Part shown: positions 16,556 through 23,312 of the stretch, piece by piece | Layout of the letters: each line of letters opens with the position of its first letter | How positions within the stretch are numbered: the stretch's first letter is position 1 | Assembly (NCBI GenBank): GCA_045587665.1 | Contig: JAZNCT010000080.1 | Location: forward strand, 1-26,743 | Length of the DNA: 26,743 nt | Origin: SIG710 sp045587665 | GTDB taxonomy: Bacteria > Bacillota > Clostridia > Oscillospirales > CAG-272 | Direction of reading: 5' to 3' | The notes under the pieces: generated by a model | What the model was told of the DNA's origin: nothing | What the model saw: the letters and a program-made list of their open reading frames with translations, nothing else | Databases searched by the model: none | Program-made: the position numbers and the translations under genes

Positions 16556-17317
16556 TCAGTATGGCAGGCGGGCAATATGTTCTAAGTGTTGTTTTTTCTT
16601 GAATTCAAGCAGTTCATCCTCACTGCCAAATATCATTTGGCTTGCCGCATCCACAACTGCCGTTCCCGCCAGCAGGTCATGGATAGGAGAATTTGTTTCT
16701 GTCAGGATAACTGAAATGATCTGAGCAATGATAAGAGCTGCAATGAGCAGCAGTATCAACATATTCAGCGTGCCGAAAATAAGCATCATAACGGCATATA
16801 CCGGTATCATTATTTCGATAGTGAATTTGCCAAGCAGCGAGCGCACCAGCAGCTGCATATTGTTGATCCTCACAGTATTTGTTTTTATAAGGCATAGACC
16901 GAATATTTTTTTGCCCAGTGTTCTGCCGTCTCCAAGAAGGAGCGGAATGAAAAATTCCCATATCATAACTGCGAGAAGGATAGAACTGCTGACGATAATG
17001 AGGCTGAGGTTAACTGTCATGTTATAGGCATAGAGTGCATCCTTGTCATTTATGAGCAGATTGTATGCGGTGTCATAGTCTTGTTTTTTCTCATGGGAAA
17101 GAGCCTCGTAGGCTTCGGTGCTGATGTCAAAGGTGATGTCAAATTGCTTTTCATATTTTTGGTAAGCGTTTGAAACTGCGGCGCTGTATTTATCATACCC
17201 AAGCAAAAGCGAGAGCAGAAAAGCCAGACCAACGGCAAGAACGCTTAAAAGGATAGCATCAAACATAAAAGCTGCAATCCGCTTCCAAAGTCCGGCTTTT
17301 TGAAGATCGTTTACCAT
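16556..17317 (-). CDS. RDD family membrane protein
   Basis: The roughly 253-residue membrane protein starts with an RDD segment, KRIAAFMFDAILLSV, with the Arg and Asp in the first membrane helix. A GDGRTLGKKIFGLCLI block and SPIHDLLAGTAVVD near the end are the other RDD landmarks. About four to five membrane segments are visible, with a charged loop (residues about 45-85) between the first two. RDD proteins are poorly understood; some are linked to ion exchange. It is first in the importer operon, 40 bases before the ATPase start. ATG 17317 was chosen (GGAG ten bases upstream); GTG 17323 is possible. An accessory or unrelated membrane role is open. Confidence 0.85.
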   Translation of the reverse strand: MVNDLQKAGLWKRIAAFMFDAILLSVLAVGLAFLLSLLLGYDKYSAAVSNAYQKYEKQFDITFDISTEAYEALSHEKKQDYDTAYNLLINDKDALYAYNMTVNLSLIIVSSSILLAVMIWEFFIPLLLGDGRTLGKKIFGLCLIKTNTVRINNMQLLVRSLLGKFTIEIMIPVYAVMMLIFGTLNMLILLLIAALIIAQIISVILTETNSPIHDLLAGTAVVDAASQMIFGSEDELLEFKKKQHLEHIARLPY

Positions 17318-17360
17318 AAGCACATCACTCCAACAAAAAATGATAATAATTACTATGAAA

Positions 17361-17389
17361 ATTATAACACACTATCATTAAAAAGTCTA
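17361..17389 (-). promoter_or_regulatory. Sigma-A promoter for the importer operon
   Basis: Read on the minus strand: TAGACT (17389-17384), a 17-base spacer and TATAAT (17366-17361), with TG one base upstream of the -10. The expected start is near 17354. It drives the seven genes that end at 9684; no other comparable promoter is obvious inside that operon. Confidence 0.75.
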
Positions 17390-17480
17390 CCCTTTTAGTG
17401 AAAAATATTTACATTATATATAAGCATCATAAATTTAGACTTTTTTAATTATTTACCTACTTTTATTTTAACAGTTTTTA

Positions 17481-17489
17481 TGGTACAAT
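17481..17489 (+). promoter_or_regulatory. Extended -10 promoter for the carboxypeptidase gene
   Basis: TGGTACAAT (17481-17489) is an extended -10 element. No good -35 is seen 17 bases upstream in this very AT-rich divergent region. The start would be near 17496, before AAGGAG at 17508-17513. Confidence 0.5.
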
Positions 17490-17518
17490 ATAGTGAAACG
17501 GCATAAGAAGGAGTTTAT

Positions 17519-18514
17519 ATGAGAAACATAAAAGCCTTAATGAAAATAAAAAACAGTGTGAAAATTGCTCTGCGCACTTTTTGTGCTTTAATATTTACTG
17601 CAGTATTTTGTGTTGTGCTTTCTGGTTGCTCCGGAAGCGGCAATGTGGATATTACAGAGAGGAGGGCGGCGGCTTTGCACGCCGAAGGACAAGCTTTTTC
17701 TATAGCTAATATTGAAACTCCTTCTCATCTGACCCTTGAGCTGGAAGCGGCGCAGGCCTTTGTTTACGATATGGAAAACGAAAGATATCTCTATCTTTTG
17801 GGGGCAGATAAGATACTTTATCCTGCCAGCACAACAAAGCTGCTCACGGCTCTTTATGCTCTTGAAATTCTATCCCCCGATGAGCTTGTGACCCCGGGGG
17901 ACGAGCTTGATATGAAAAATGAGCAATCTGCCATTGCATTTATAAAAAAGCATCACACGCTTTCGGTAGAAATGCTGATAGAGGCAATGATGCTTCCCTC
18001 CGGCGGTGATGCGGCATATGCTCTTGCGGCGGCAGGCGGCAGAAGGCTATCCGAGGGGGAGATATCTGCCACTCTGGCTGTTGAGCTTTTTGTTTCCGGT
18101 ATGAATGAATATGCATCAGAGCTTGGACTTTGCGGCAGTAGCTTCACTTCCCCCGACGGCTTTTATGATCCTGAGAATTTTTCAACCATTGAGGATATGG
18201 CAATACTGTCGCAGGCGGCATCAAAAAACGAGATTATTATGAAGTATGCTTCGCTCCCTTCAGCTTCTGTTGTGTATGCAAGCGGCCACACAAACACCTG
18301 GCGAAACACAAACAGGATGCTCCATAAGGAAAGTGAATATTATTCGCCTTATGTTACAGGCCTTAAGACCGGCACTCTGGAGGGCAACAGCTGTCTGATA
18401 TGTACACTGAGCATTGATGGAAAAAACTACATAGCAGGCGTGTTTTCGGTAAAGAGCGAAAACGGACGCTATGAGGATATGCAGAAGATCATAAAGTTTT
18501 GCAAAGAAAGGTGA
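17519..18514 (+). CDS. D-alanyl-D-alanine carboxypeptidase (peptidase S11, DacA/DacF-like)
   Basis: The 331-residue protein has an N-terminal hydrophobic segment ending LSGC (Cys37), so it may be a lipoprotein rather than a cleaved secreted enzyme. Penicillin-binding motifs are STTK (Ser104-Lys107), SGG (Ser161-Gly163) in the SxN position, and KTG (283-285). It should trim the terminal D-Ala from peptidoglycan stem peptides outside the membrane. The SxN motif has Gly in place of Asn, which is unusual but seen in S11-like proteins. The ATG has AAGGAG with a 5-base gap. A small membrane protein gene follows 4 bases after its stop. The usual C-terminal beta domain of S11 enzymes is missing or short. 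Confidence 0.9.
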   Translation: MRNIKALMKIKNSVKIALRTFCALIFTAVFCVVLSGCSGSGNVDITERRAAALHAEGQAFSIANIETPSHLTLELEAAQAFVYDMENERYLYLLGADKILYPASTTKLLTALYALEILSPDELVTPGDELDMKNEQSAIAFIKKHHTLSVEMLIEAMMLPSGGDAAYALAAAGGRRLSEGEISATLAVELFVSGMNEYASELGLCGSSFTSPDGFYDPENFSTIEDMAILSQAASKNEIIMKYASLPSASVVYASGHTNTWRNTNRMLHKESEYYSPYVTGLKTGTLEGNSCLICTLSIDGKNYIAGVFSVKSENGRYEDMQKIIKFCKER

Positions 18515-18518
18515 AAAA

Positions 18519-18893
18519 ATGGCTCTGAACAAGGAAAAGATAAAGGAAAAAGTTAAAAAATGGGTGCTTTTTTTGCTGAATCCCCGGCTTTTGCTTTGCC
18601 TTTTTATCGCATGGATGATTACAAACGGTTGGAGCTATCTGGTGACAGCGATCGGCGTTTATTTTGAAATAACGTGGCTGACGGCACTTGGTGCGGCTTA
18701 TGCGGGGCTATTGTGGCTTCCCTTTACACCGGAAAAAATCGTTACCGTTATAATCGCAATTTTCCTTCTAAAAACTATTTTTCCCGGTGACAGGAAAACT
18801 CTGGCGGTTTTGAGAGAAGAATTGAGAGCGGCAAAGGCGGCTTTTCGCAATTTTTGCGCCAAGCAAAAGAATCAAAAGGATAAAAATACTTAG
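18519..18893 (+). CDS. Small membrane protein of unknown function
   Basis: The 124-residue protein has a basic amphipathic N-terminus (about residues 1-17), two to three hydrophobic segments (about 18-40, 48-66 and 72-88) and a charged, Lys/Ala-rich C-terminal helix with coiled-coil character. I do not recognise a named family. AAAGGTG before ATG 18519 and only 4 bases to the preceding stop indicate co-expression with the D-Ala-D-Ala carboxypeptidase, so a cell-wall-related role is possible. The codon use matches its neighbours and there is no sign of decay. Confidence 0.8.
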   Translation: MALNKEKIKEKVKKWVLFLLNPRLLLCLFIAWMITNGWSYLVTAIGVYFEITWLTALGAAYAGLLWLPFTPEKIVTVIIAIFLLKTIFPGDRKTLAVLREELRAAKAAFRNFCAKQKNQKDKNT

Positions 18894-18913
18894 TTATTGT
18901 AAAAAAATTATTG

Positions 18914-18975
18914 CAAGATGTTGACAAATCAACAAAAGTAGTGTATAATACACTTGTTGACAAGTCAACATCTTG
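18914..18975 (+). promoter_or_regulatory. degV promoter flanked by two palindromic operators
   Basis: TTGACA (18921-18926), 17 bases, and TATAAT (18944-18949) form a perfect sigma-A promoter; the start is expected near 18956. TGTTGACAAATCAACA (18919-18934) covers the -35 and TGTTGACAAGTCAACA (18955-18970) covers the start site. They differ by one base and are 36 bases apart. The outer arms CAAGATGTTGAC (18914-18925) and GTCAACATCTTG (18964-18975) are perfect inverted repeats. The -10 lies in a third palindrome, AGTGTATAATACACT (18940-18954). This layout is typical of a repressed promoter. Confidence 0.85.
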
Positions 18976-19008
18976 AAAATAAATTGTATCTCGAAAAGGA
19001 GAGAGACC

Positions 19009-19875
19009 GTGAACGAATATGTGATCTATACCGATTCGGCCTGTGATATTGCACCGGATATGCTTAAAGAGTGGGGCGTGCCCTGCGTTAGTCTGACATT
19101 TCACTTTGAGGGTGAGGATGCCGAATACGCAAACGGCGATATGCCCGAAAAAGAGTTCTATAATAAAATGAGAGAGGGGCGCATTGCAAAGACCTCTGCT
19201 ATAAACACCGAGATATTCAACGAAGCCTTTGAAGAGGTTTTGAAGCAGGGCAAGGATCTGCTTTATATTGGCTTTTCTTCCGGCCTCAGCGCAACATATA
19301 ATTCAGGAAAGATCGCCGCAAAGGAGCTTAGCAAAAAATACCCTGAGCGCAAGGTGATAACGGTCGACAGCCTTGCGGCATCAGCCGGTTTTGGCCTTTT
19401 GCTTTATCTTACTCTTGAACAGAAGAATAAGGGTGCTTCTATTGAAGAGGCGGCCGCTTTTGCCGAGAGTATAAAGCTTAAGATCTGCCACTGGTTTACT
19501 GTTGATGACCTTGTTTATCTCAAGCGCGGGGGAAGGATCAGCCCTGCAGTTGCGCTTGTGGGAACTATGCTTGGCATCAAGCCTGTGCTTCATGTTGATA
19601 ATGAGGGTCATCTTATCAGCAAGGCAAAGGTAAGAGGCAGAAAAGCTGCTATAAATTCACTGGCGGATAAGCTGGGCGAGCTTGCTGAGGATAAAGAAAA
19701 CGGAACGGTGTTTATATCTCACGGCGATTGCTATGATGAGGTTAAAACTCTTGAAGCGATCATAAAAGAAAAATACGGTGCAACAGTTAAGGTAATTACC
19801 TATGTTGGCCCTGTTATCGGAGCACATTCGGGTCCCGGAACTATCGCACTTTTCTTTGTGGGCAAAGAGAGATAA
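19009..19875 (+). CDS. DegV family fatty-acid-binding protein (FakB-like)
   Basis: The 288-residue cytoplasmic protein has the DegV layout: IYTDSACDI at the start, KTSAINTEIF (about residues 62-71), GFSSGLSATYNS, VDDLVYLKRGGRIS, and HGDCYDEV and VGPVIGAHSGPGTI near the end. DegV proteins bind a fatty acid. Those acting as FakB present exogenous fatty acid to the FakA kinase for phosphorylation and entry into phospholipid. Start GTG 19009 has AAGGAG (18996-19001) seven bases upstream and places the DegV N-terminus correctly. No fakA gene lies nearby. The operator-flanked promoter means that a dedicated repressor probably controls it. Confidence 0.93.
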   Translation: MNEYVIYTDSACDIAPDMLKEWGVPCVSLTFHFEGEDAEYANGDMPEKEFYNKMREGRIAKTSAINTEIFNEAFEEVLKQGKDLLYIGFSSGLSATYNSGKIAAKELSKKYPERKVITVDSLAASAGFGLLLYLTLEQKNKGASIEEAAAFAESIKLKICHWFTVDDLVYLKRGGRISPAVALVGTMLGIKPVLHVDNEGHLISKAKVRGRKAAINSLADKLGELAEDKENGTVFISHGDCYDEVKTLEAIIKEKYGATVKVITYVGPVIGAHSGPGTIALFFVGKER

Positions 19876-19918
19876 AATAATAGAAAAAGCTGAGCACTGC
19901 TCAGCTTTTTCTATTATT
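19876..19918. terminator. Bidirectional terminator between degV and the M24 peptidase gene
   Basis: A 21-base arm (19876-19896) is perfectly complementary to 19898-19918 around one base. The GC core is GCTGAGCA/TGCTCAGC, with A5 before and T5 after. It starts directly after the degV stop and serves both convergent units. Confidence 0.92.
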
Positions 19919-19951
19919 CAATGCGTCTGCCGCATACTGTTCAGATTCACC

Positions 19952-21022
19952 TCAAAACAGCTCAATAAGCTCTTTTGGGCTTTTTGTAAAGTTGATTGTG
20001 CCGTTTTCTGTAACTGCAAGCATATCTTCGATTCGGCAGCCGTATTTGCCTGCAATATATATCCCCGGTTCACAGGTTACAACGTGTCCTGCCTCCAGCT
20101 TTTTGCCCGGATCCACCTTTGGAGAGAGTCTGGGGGATTCGTGGATAAGCATTCCAACGCCGTGACCGAGACCGTGACCGAAGCATCCTTTGTATCCGGC
20201 GTTTTCAATGATATCTCTTGCTGCTCTGTCAACATTACAGCAGCTCTCTCCCGGATTTATCATTTCGATGCCCTTCAGCTGTGCACTGAGAACTGTGTTA
20301 TAAAGCTTTTTCATTTCATCGTCTGCCTTGCCGAGAACAACTGTTCTTGTCATATCAGAGCAGTAGCCGTCGAGCCTTGCACCGAAATCCATTGTGAAAA
20401 ATCCTTTTTCAAGCTTTTTTGCCGCAGGAACGCCGTGGGGCAGGGAGGATGATTTGCCGGAAACAGCAATAGTATCAAATGCAACCGACTGCGCACCCTG
20501 GCTTCTCATGAAGAATTCAAGCTCCAGCGCAACCTCAAGCTCGGTCATTTCGGGTGTTATAAAGTTCAGAATGTGAGTAAATGCGGCATCGGTTATCTCC
20601 TGAGCACGGGCCATTGTTCTCAGCTCGTCCTCATCCTTGTGTTCTCTCAGATCTTCAATAATTTCGGAGCCGCCCTTTATCATTTCAACACCCTCAAAAA
20701 GTTCGGAGAAATGCAGATGATCAGCAAAAGACAGGGTATTATCTTCAAAATAAAGTTTTTTAACGCCGTTTTCGCAAAGGAGCGCTTTTATTTCAAGGCG
20801 CATATCATCGGGCATACACAGCTCAAATTCTCTTCCTACCTGTGCCTCAGCCGCCTCAATATATCTGAAGTCTGTGATAACGTATGATTTTTCTCTTGTT
20901 ACAAGAACATAACCGTCGGTAAAAGAGAAACCGGTGAGATAATATTGATTCAGCTCACTTGTTATAAGAACGCCGTCAATATCGGGGGGCAAAGCAGATA
21001 AAAGCTTGTCTTTCTTTGTCAT
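19952..21022 (-). CDS. Xaa-Pro aminopeptidase (M24 family)
   Basis: The 356-residue protein has a creatinase-like N-terminal domain (about residues 1-125, ending in EIIEDLR). The M24 pita-bread catalytic domain follows. Metal ligands are visible in DFGARLDGYCSDMTRT (two Asp), GHGLGHGVG (His), CEPGIYI (Glu) and RIEDML (Glu). It should remove N-terminal residues preceding proline from peptides in the cytoplasm. Start ATG 21022 (MTKKDKLL) has GAGGA upstream at good spacing; a longer frame to 21052 adds no family sequence. It is last in a three-gene operon, 10 bases after the TIM-barrel gene. Confidence 0.93.
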   Translation of the reverse strand: MTKKDKLLSALPPDIDGVLITSELNQYYLTGFSFTDGYVLVTREKSYVITDFRYIEAAEAQVGREFELCMPDDMRLEIKALLCENGVKKLYFEDNTLSFADHLHFSELFEGVEMIKGGSEIIEDLREHKDEDELRTMARAQEITDAAFTHILNFITPEMTELEVALELEFFMRSQGAQSVAFDTIAVSGKSSSLPHGVPAAKKLEKGFFTMDFGARLDGYCSDMTRTVVLGKADDEMKKLYNTVLSAQLKGIEMINPGESCCNVDRAARDIIENAGYKGCFGHGLGHGVGMLIHESPRLSPKVDPGKKLEAGHVVTCEPGIYIAGKYGCRIEDMLAVTENGTINFTKSPKELIELF

Positions 21023-21032
21023 ATCAATATCC

Positions 21033-21887
21033 TCATTTCGATAAATATTCAAGGCATTTCAGCTTCATAAACAAAGCGTCCTCTGCCTGTGTGCCTGCCG
21101 ATTCGCATATTATGCGCGGGGCAAGGCCATATTTTACTATAGCCTCTGCCAAAGGCTCAAAATGTGGGCCAAACTCGGTGTCTGCAAAGGTCAGGTGTTT
21201 CTTTTCTCCGGCAGCGGTGTATTCTATTTTTGAAAAATGGCAATGGAGATTTTTTGCGATCTCGTCGCCAAGCTGCTCGCCTATCTTGTAAAAAACATTC
21301 ATATAAGCATCGGTGTCGGGGAAAAGTCCGCCTTGCTCTCTTGCGTTCAAATGACCAAAATCAACAACAGGAACAAAGCAGGGAGCTGTTTTGCAAAGCT
21401 CAATAACTTCGTCAAGGGTGCCGAGCTGATTTATCTTTCCCATTGTTTCAAGCCCCAGCTTTACTTTTGTATCCTTATTGTCTTCGGCAATTCGCATCAG
21501 AGTATCCTTTGCAAGAGCCATAGCTTCATCTCTTGATATTTTTGCAGCACTTCCACTGTGGATAACTATCCTGTCGGCGCCGAGAAGCTCCGCGGCTTTT
21601 ACACTTTCTTTTACATAGGATAGGCTCTTTAGACGTTTTTCCTCCTCTATGCCGGAAAGAGAGATGAAATATGGTGTGTGGAGCGACATAAGAATACCGT
21701 GCTCTGCGGCCTTTTTGCCGAGAGCCTTAAGCGTAGCCTCGCTTGTTCTCAGGCCGTTGCCGGCTTGATATTCATAGGCGTCTATGCCCATTTCTCTGAG
21801 CCAGCCAAAGGCTTCCATAGTGGATTTGTGCCCTTCAGCATAAAAGCTTTCGCTGTTGCCGGCAGGACCGAATTTTGCTTTTAACAT
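21033..21887 (-). CDS. Endonuclease IV-like TIM-barrel protein (AP endonuclease family 2)
   Basis: The 284-residue protein has most of the endonuclease IV metal ligands in order: His70 (SLHTPYF), His110 (IVIHSG), Glu147 (GLETMG), Asp176 and His179 (VVDFGHLN), His215 or His217 (LHCHFSK), His231 and Glu262 (ICESAG). Endonuclease IV cleaves DNA at abasic sites. One ligand, the Asp two residues before the His in the Escherichia coli enzyme, appears to be Lys here (KKHLTF). It may therefore be a divergent AP endonuclease or a related sugar-phosphate isomerase-like enzyme. It sits between a YqeG-type phosphatase and an aminopeptidase, 16 bases from the former. Length is normal for the family. Confidence 0.8.
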   Translation of the reverse strand: MLKAKFGPAGNSESFYAEGHKSTMEAFGWLREMGIDAYEYQAGNGLRTSEATLKALGKKAAEHGILMSLHTPYFISLSGIEEEKRLKSLSYVKESVKAAELLGADRIVIHSGSAAKISRDEAMALAKDTLMRIAEDNKDTKVKLGLETMGKINQLGTLDEVIELCKTAPCFVPVVDFGHLNAREQGGLFPDTDAYMNVFYKIGEQLGDEIAKNLHCHFSKIEYTAAGEKKHLTFADTEFGPHFEPLAEAIVKYGLAPRIICESAGTQAEDALFMKLKCLEYLSK

Positions 21888-21903
21888 TTTTTCCTCTCAG
21901 CTG

Positions 21904-22422
21904 TTACTGTAAAAATTGTTTGCGCACCTGTTGGCGCTTAAAATAATAAATGAAGGGTTTTTCAAGCAATCTTTTAAATCTGAAGAAAAAGGTCTTTTGA
22001 TCGTGTATGGGCGGAACGAGAATTGCTCTCAGCCCCAGCCTTTTTCCAACGAGAACATCGGTGAATATCTGATCGCCTATAACGCAGGTGTCTGCCCTGT
22101 CGCAGCGCAGACGGCTCAGCACATTGAGATAGCTCTTTGTTGAGGGCTTTTTGCAGTCGAAATAGGCGGGCAAATGAAGACTTTTGTTAAAACGTTTAAC
22201 TCTTGCCGCATCGTTGTTTGACATAAGAGCAGCACTTATTCCTGCTTCTCTCAGGTCGTCAAACCACTTGATAACACGCTGATTGGGGTCGGGTGCCTCA
22301 TAGGGAGCAAGTGTGTTGTCTATATCGACCAGCACTGTCTTAACTCCTATGGACTGCAGAAACTCCGGTGTTATATCGCTGAAACGGTCAAACATATAAT
22401 CGGGTAAAAATAATGAAGCCAT
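21904..22422 (-). CDS. YqeG family HAD phosphatase
   Basis: The 172-residue protein has the same length as Bacillus YqeG. The HAD signature is VDIDNTLAPYE (nucleophile and general acid Asp), followed by MSNND (motif II), KKPSTKSY (motif III Lys) and GDQIFTDV (motif IV acidic pair). It opens with FLPDYMFDRFSDITPEFL, matching YqeG N-termini, which fixes the start at ATG 22422. YqeG is close to PgpP-type phosphatidylglycerophosphate phosphatases; its physiological role in Clostridia is uncertain. It is first in a three-gene operon with a leader of about 65 bases. A longer frame to 22491 lies at the expected transcription start and lacks a ribosome binding site. Confidence 0.92.
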   Translation of the reverse strand: MASLFLPDYMFDRFSDITPEFLQSIGVKTVLVDIDNTLAPYEAPDPNQRVIKWFDDLREAGISAALMSNNDAARVKRFNKSLHLPAYFDCKKPSTKSYLNVLSRLRCDRADTCVIGDQIFTDVLVGKRLGLRAILVPPIHDQKTFFFRFKRLLEKPFIYYFKRQQVRKQFLQ

Positions 22423-22494
22423 TATTAAGCTGCTTGCGTAAAACGGCAAGCTTTTCCTTTTTAGTATTGATCTGCGCCGTGGCGCATACACTAA

Positions 22495-22523
22495 ATTGTA
22501 ACATAAAAACAGAGTTTTAGCAA
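22495..22523 (-). promoter_or_regulatory. Promoter for the YqeG / endonuclease IV-like / M24 operon
   Basis: On the minus strand TTGCTA (22523-22518), 17 bases and TACAAT (22500-22495), with TG one base upstream. The expected start is near 22488. The leader then contains a TGCGCC-AC-GGCGCA hairpin (22472-22485) before the ATG at 22422. Confidence 0.65.
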
Positions 22524-22571
22524 GTGATTTTTCAATTTTTGCAAAAAAAGATTGATTTTTTAAAAAAATCC

Positions 22572-22602
22572 TATTGACAAATCAACTTTGGTGTGGTATT
22601 AT
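22572..22602 (+). promoter_or_regulatory. tRNA operon promoter with a near copy of the degV operator
   Basis: TTGACA (22574-22579), 17 bases and TATTAT (22597-22602), with TG one base before the -10. TATTGACAAATCAACT (22572-22587) matches 14 of 16 bases of the first degV operator and keeps the TTGA/TCAA dyad. The start is expected near 22609, 23 bases before tRNA-Gly. Confidence 0.75.
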
Positions 22603-22631
22603 ATTAGGGCAGTTTTGAGAAAAACGAATAT

Positions 22632-22705
<74 letters not shown>

Positions 22706-22720
22706 ACCGCTGCTCGGCAT

Positions 22721-22797
22721 GTACCCTTAGCTCAGCCGGATAGAGCAACTGCCTTCTAAGCAGTAGGTCGAGGGTTCGAATCCCCCAGGGTACGCCA
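22721..22797 (+). tRNA. tRNA-Arg (TCT)
   Basis: The acceptor GTACCCT pairs with AGGGTAC. The anticodon stem ACTGC/GCAGT encloses CTTCTAA, giving anticodon TCT. G73 and CCA are encoded. Confidence 0.96.
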
Positions 22798-22823
22798 TGT
22801 GCAGTGGCTCTTTAATTTAATAT

Positions 22824-22901
22824 GGTGGGATTAGCTCAGTTGGTCAGAGCGCCAGGTTGTGGCCCTGGAGGTCGTGGGTTCGACCCCCATATCTCACCCC
22901 A
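22824..22901 (+). tRNA. tRNA-His (GTG)
   Basis: The acceptor GTGGGAT pairs with ATCTCAC, with one G-T pair. The extra G at 22824 (G-1) faces C73, the identity pair of histidine tRNA. The anticodon stem CCAGG/CCTGG encloses TTGTGGC, giving anticodon GTG. CCA is encoded. Confidence 0.95.
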
Positions 22902-22907
22902 GATAAG

Positions 22908-22942
22908 AAACTCTTTTGCCGATATGGTTAAAGAGTTTTTTT
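22908..22942 (+). terminator. Terminator of the Gly-Arg-His tRNA operon
   Basis: AAACTCTTT (22908-22916) pairs with AAAGAGTTT (22930-22938), followed by T to 22942. It begins six bases after tRNA-His. Confidence 0.85.
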
Positions 22943-23060
22943 GCGGGATATAGCCGTTTTGAAGGCGTATAGCCGTTTTTTGCTACACTGTGGCTTTGGG
23001 GGAGAAGTATTTTATGGATAAACCGTAGAAGCCGGGAAGTAAAAAAATTTCTAAAAACTA

Positions 23061-23089
23061 TTGACAAATAGGACGTTTTGTGTTAGAAT
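23061..23089 (+). promoter_or_regulatory. tRNA-Thr promoter
   Basis: TTGACA (23061-23066), 17 bases and TAGAAT (23084-23089). The start would be near 23096, 14 bases before tRNA-Thr. The 118 bases between the previous terminator and this promoter hold no gene; they contain two copies of TATAGCCGTTTT (22949-22960 and 22968-22979). Confidence 0.8.
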
Positions 23090-23109
23090 ACCATACGTCC
23101 AATATATTT

Positions 23110-23185
23110 GCTACTATGGCGCAGCAGGTAGCGCACGTCATTGGTAATGACGAGGTCATCAGTTCGAATCTGATTAGTAGCTCCA
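23110..23185 (+). tRNA. tRNA-Thr (GGT)
   Basis: The acceptor GCTACTA pairs with TAGTAGC. The anticodon stem CGTCA/TGACG encloses TTGGTAA, giving anticodon GGT. The T-arm has AGTTCGAATCT, and T73 plus CCA are encoded. Confidence 0.95.
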
Positions 23186-23199
23186 TATGAGGCAATAAT

Positions 23200-23244
23200 A
23201 GAGCCCTTATTTTTTGGCTTTGCTATTTTATCGGCTCTGTTTTT
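23200..23244 (+). terminator. Weak candidate terminator after tRNA-Thr
   Basis: AGAGCC (23200-23205) can pair with GGCTCT (23233-23238), followed by GTTTTTG. The loop is long and an alternative pairing with GGCTTT exists, so the call is weak. Confidence 0.35.
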
Positions 23245-23312
23245 GTAATAAATTCGAGATTTTTGCTTTATATAGCAAGGACCACGAAAAATTTAAAAGG
23301 AGAAAAACTGTT

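Noticed and set aside
15412..16575. Longer form of the ABC ATPase starting at 16575
   Set aside because: The extra 20 residues overlap the RDD gene end and match no family sequence; ATG 16515 has a good ribosome binding site.
19802..20452. Plus-strand open frame of 216 codons opposite the M24 peptidase
   Set aside because: It crosses the bidirectional terminator and the end of degV, and its product is Cys/Phe-rich without recognisable motifs.
22423..22491. Longer form of the YqeG-type protein from 22491
   Set aside because: The extra 23 residues would start at the predicted transcription start without a ribosome binding site, and YqeG relatives begin at the internal Met.
22943..23060. Direct repeat TATAGCCGTTTT (22949-22960, 22968-22979) near tRNA genes, considered as an attachment site
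   Set aside because: It is short, 19 bases apart, does not match the tRNA 3' ends, and no integrase or phage gene is near.
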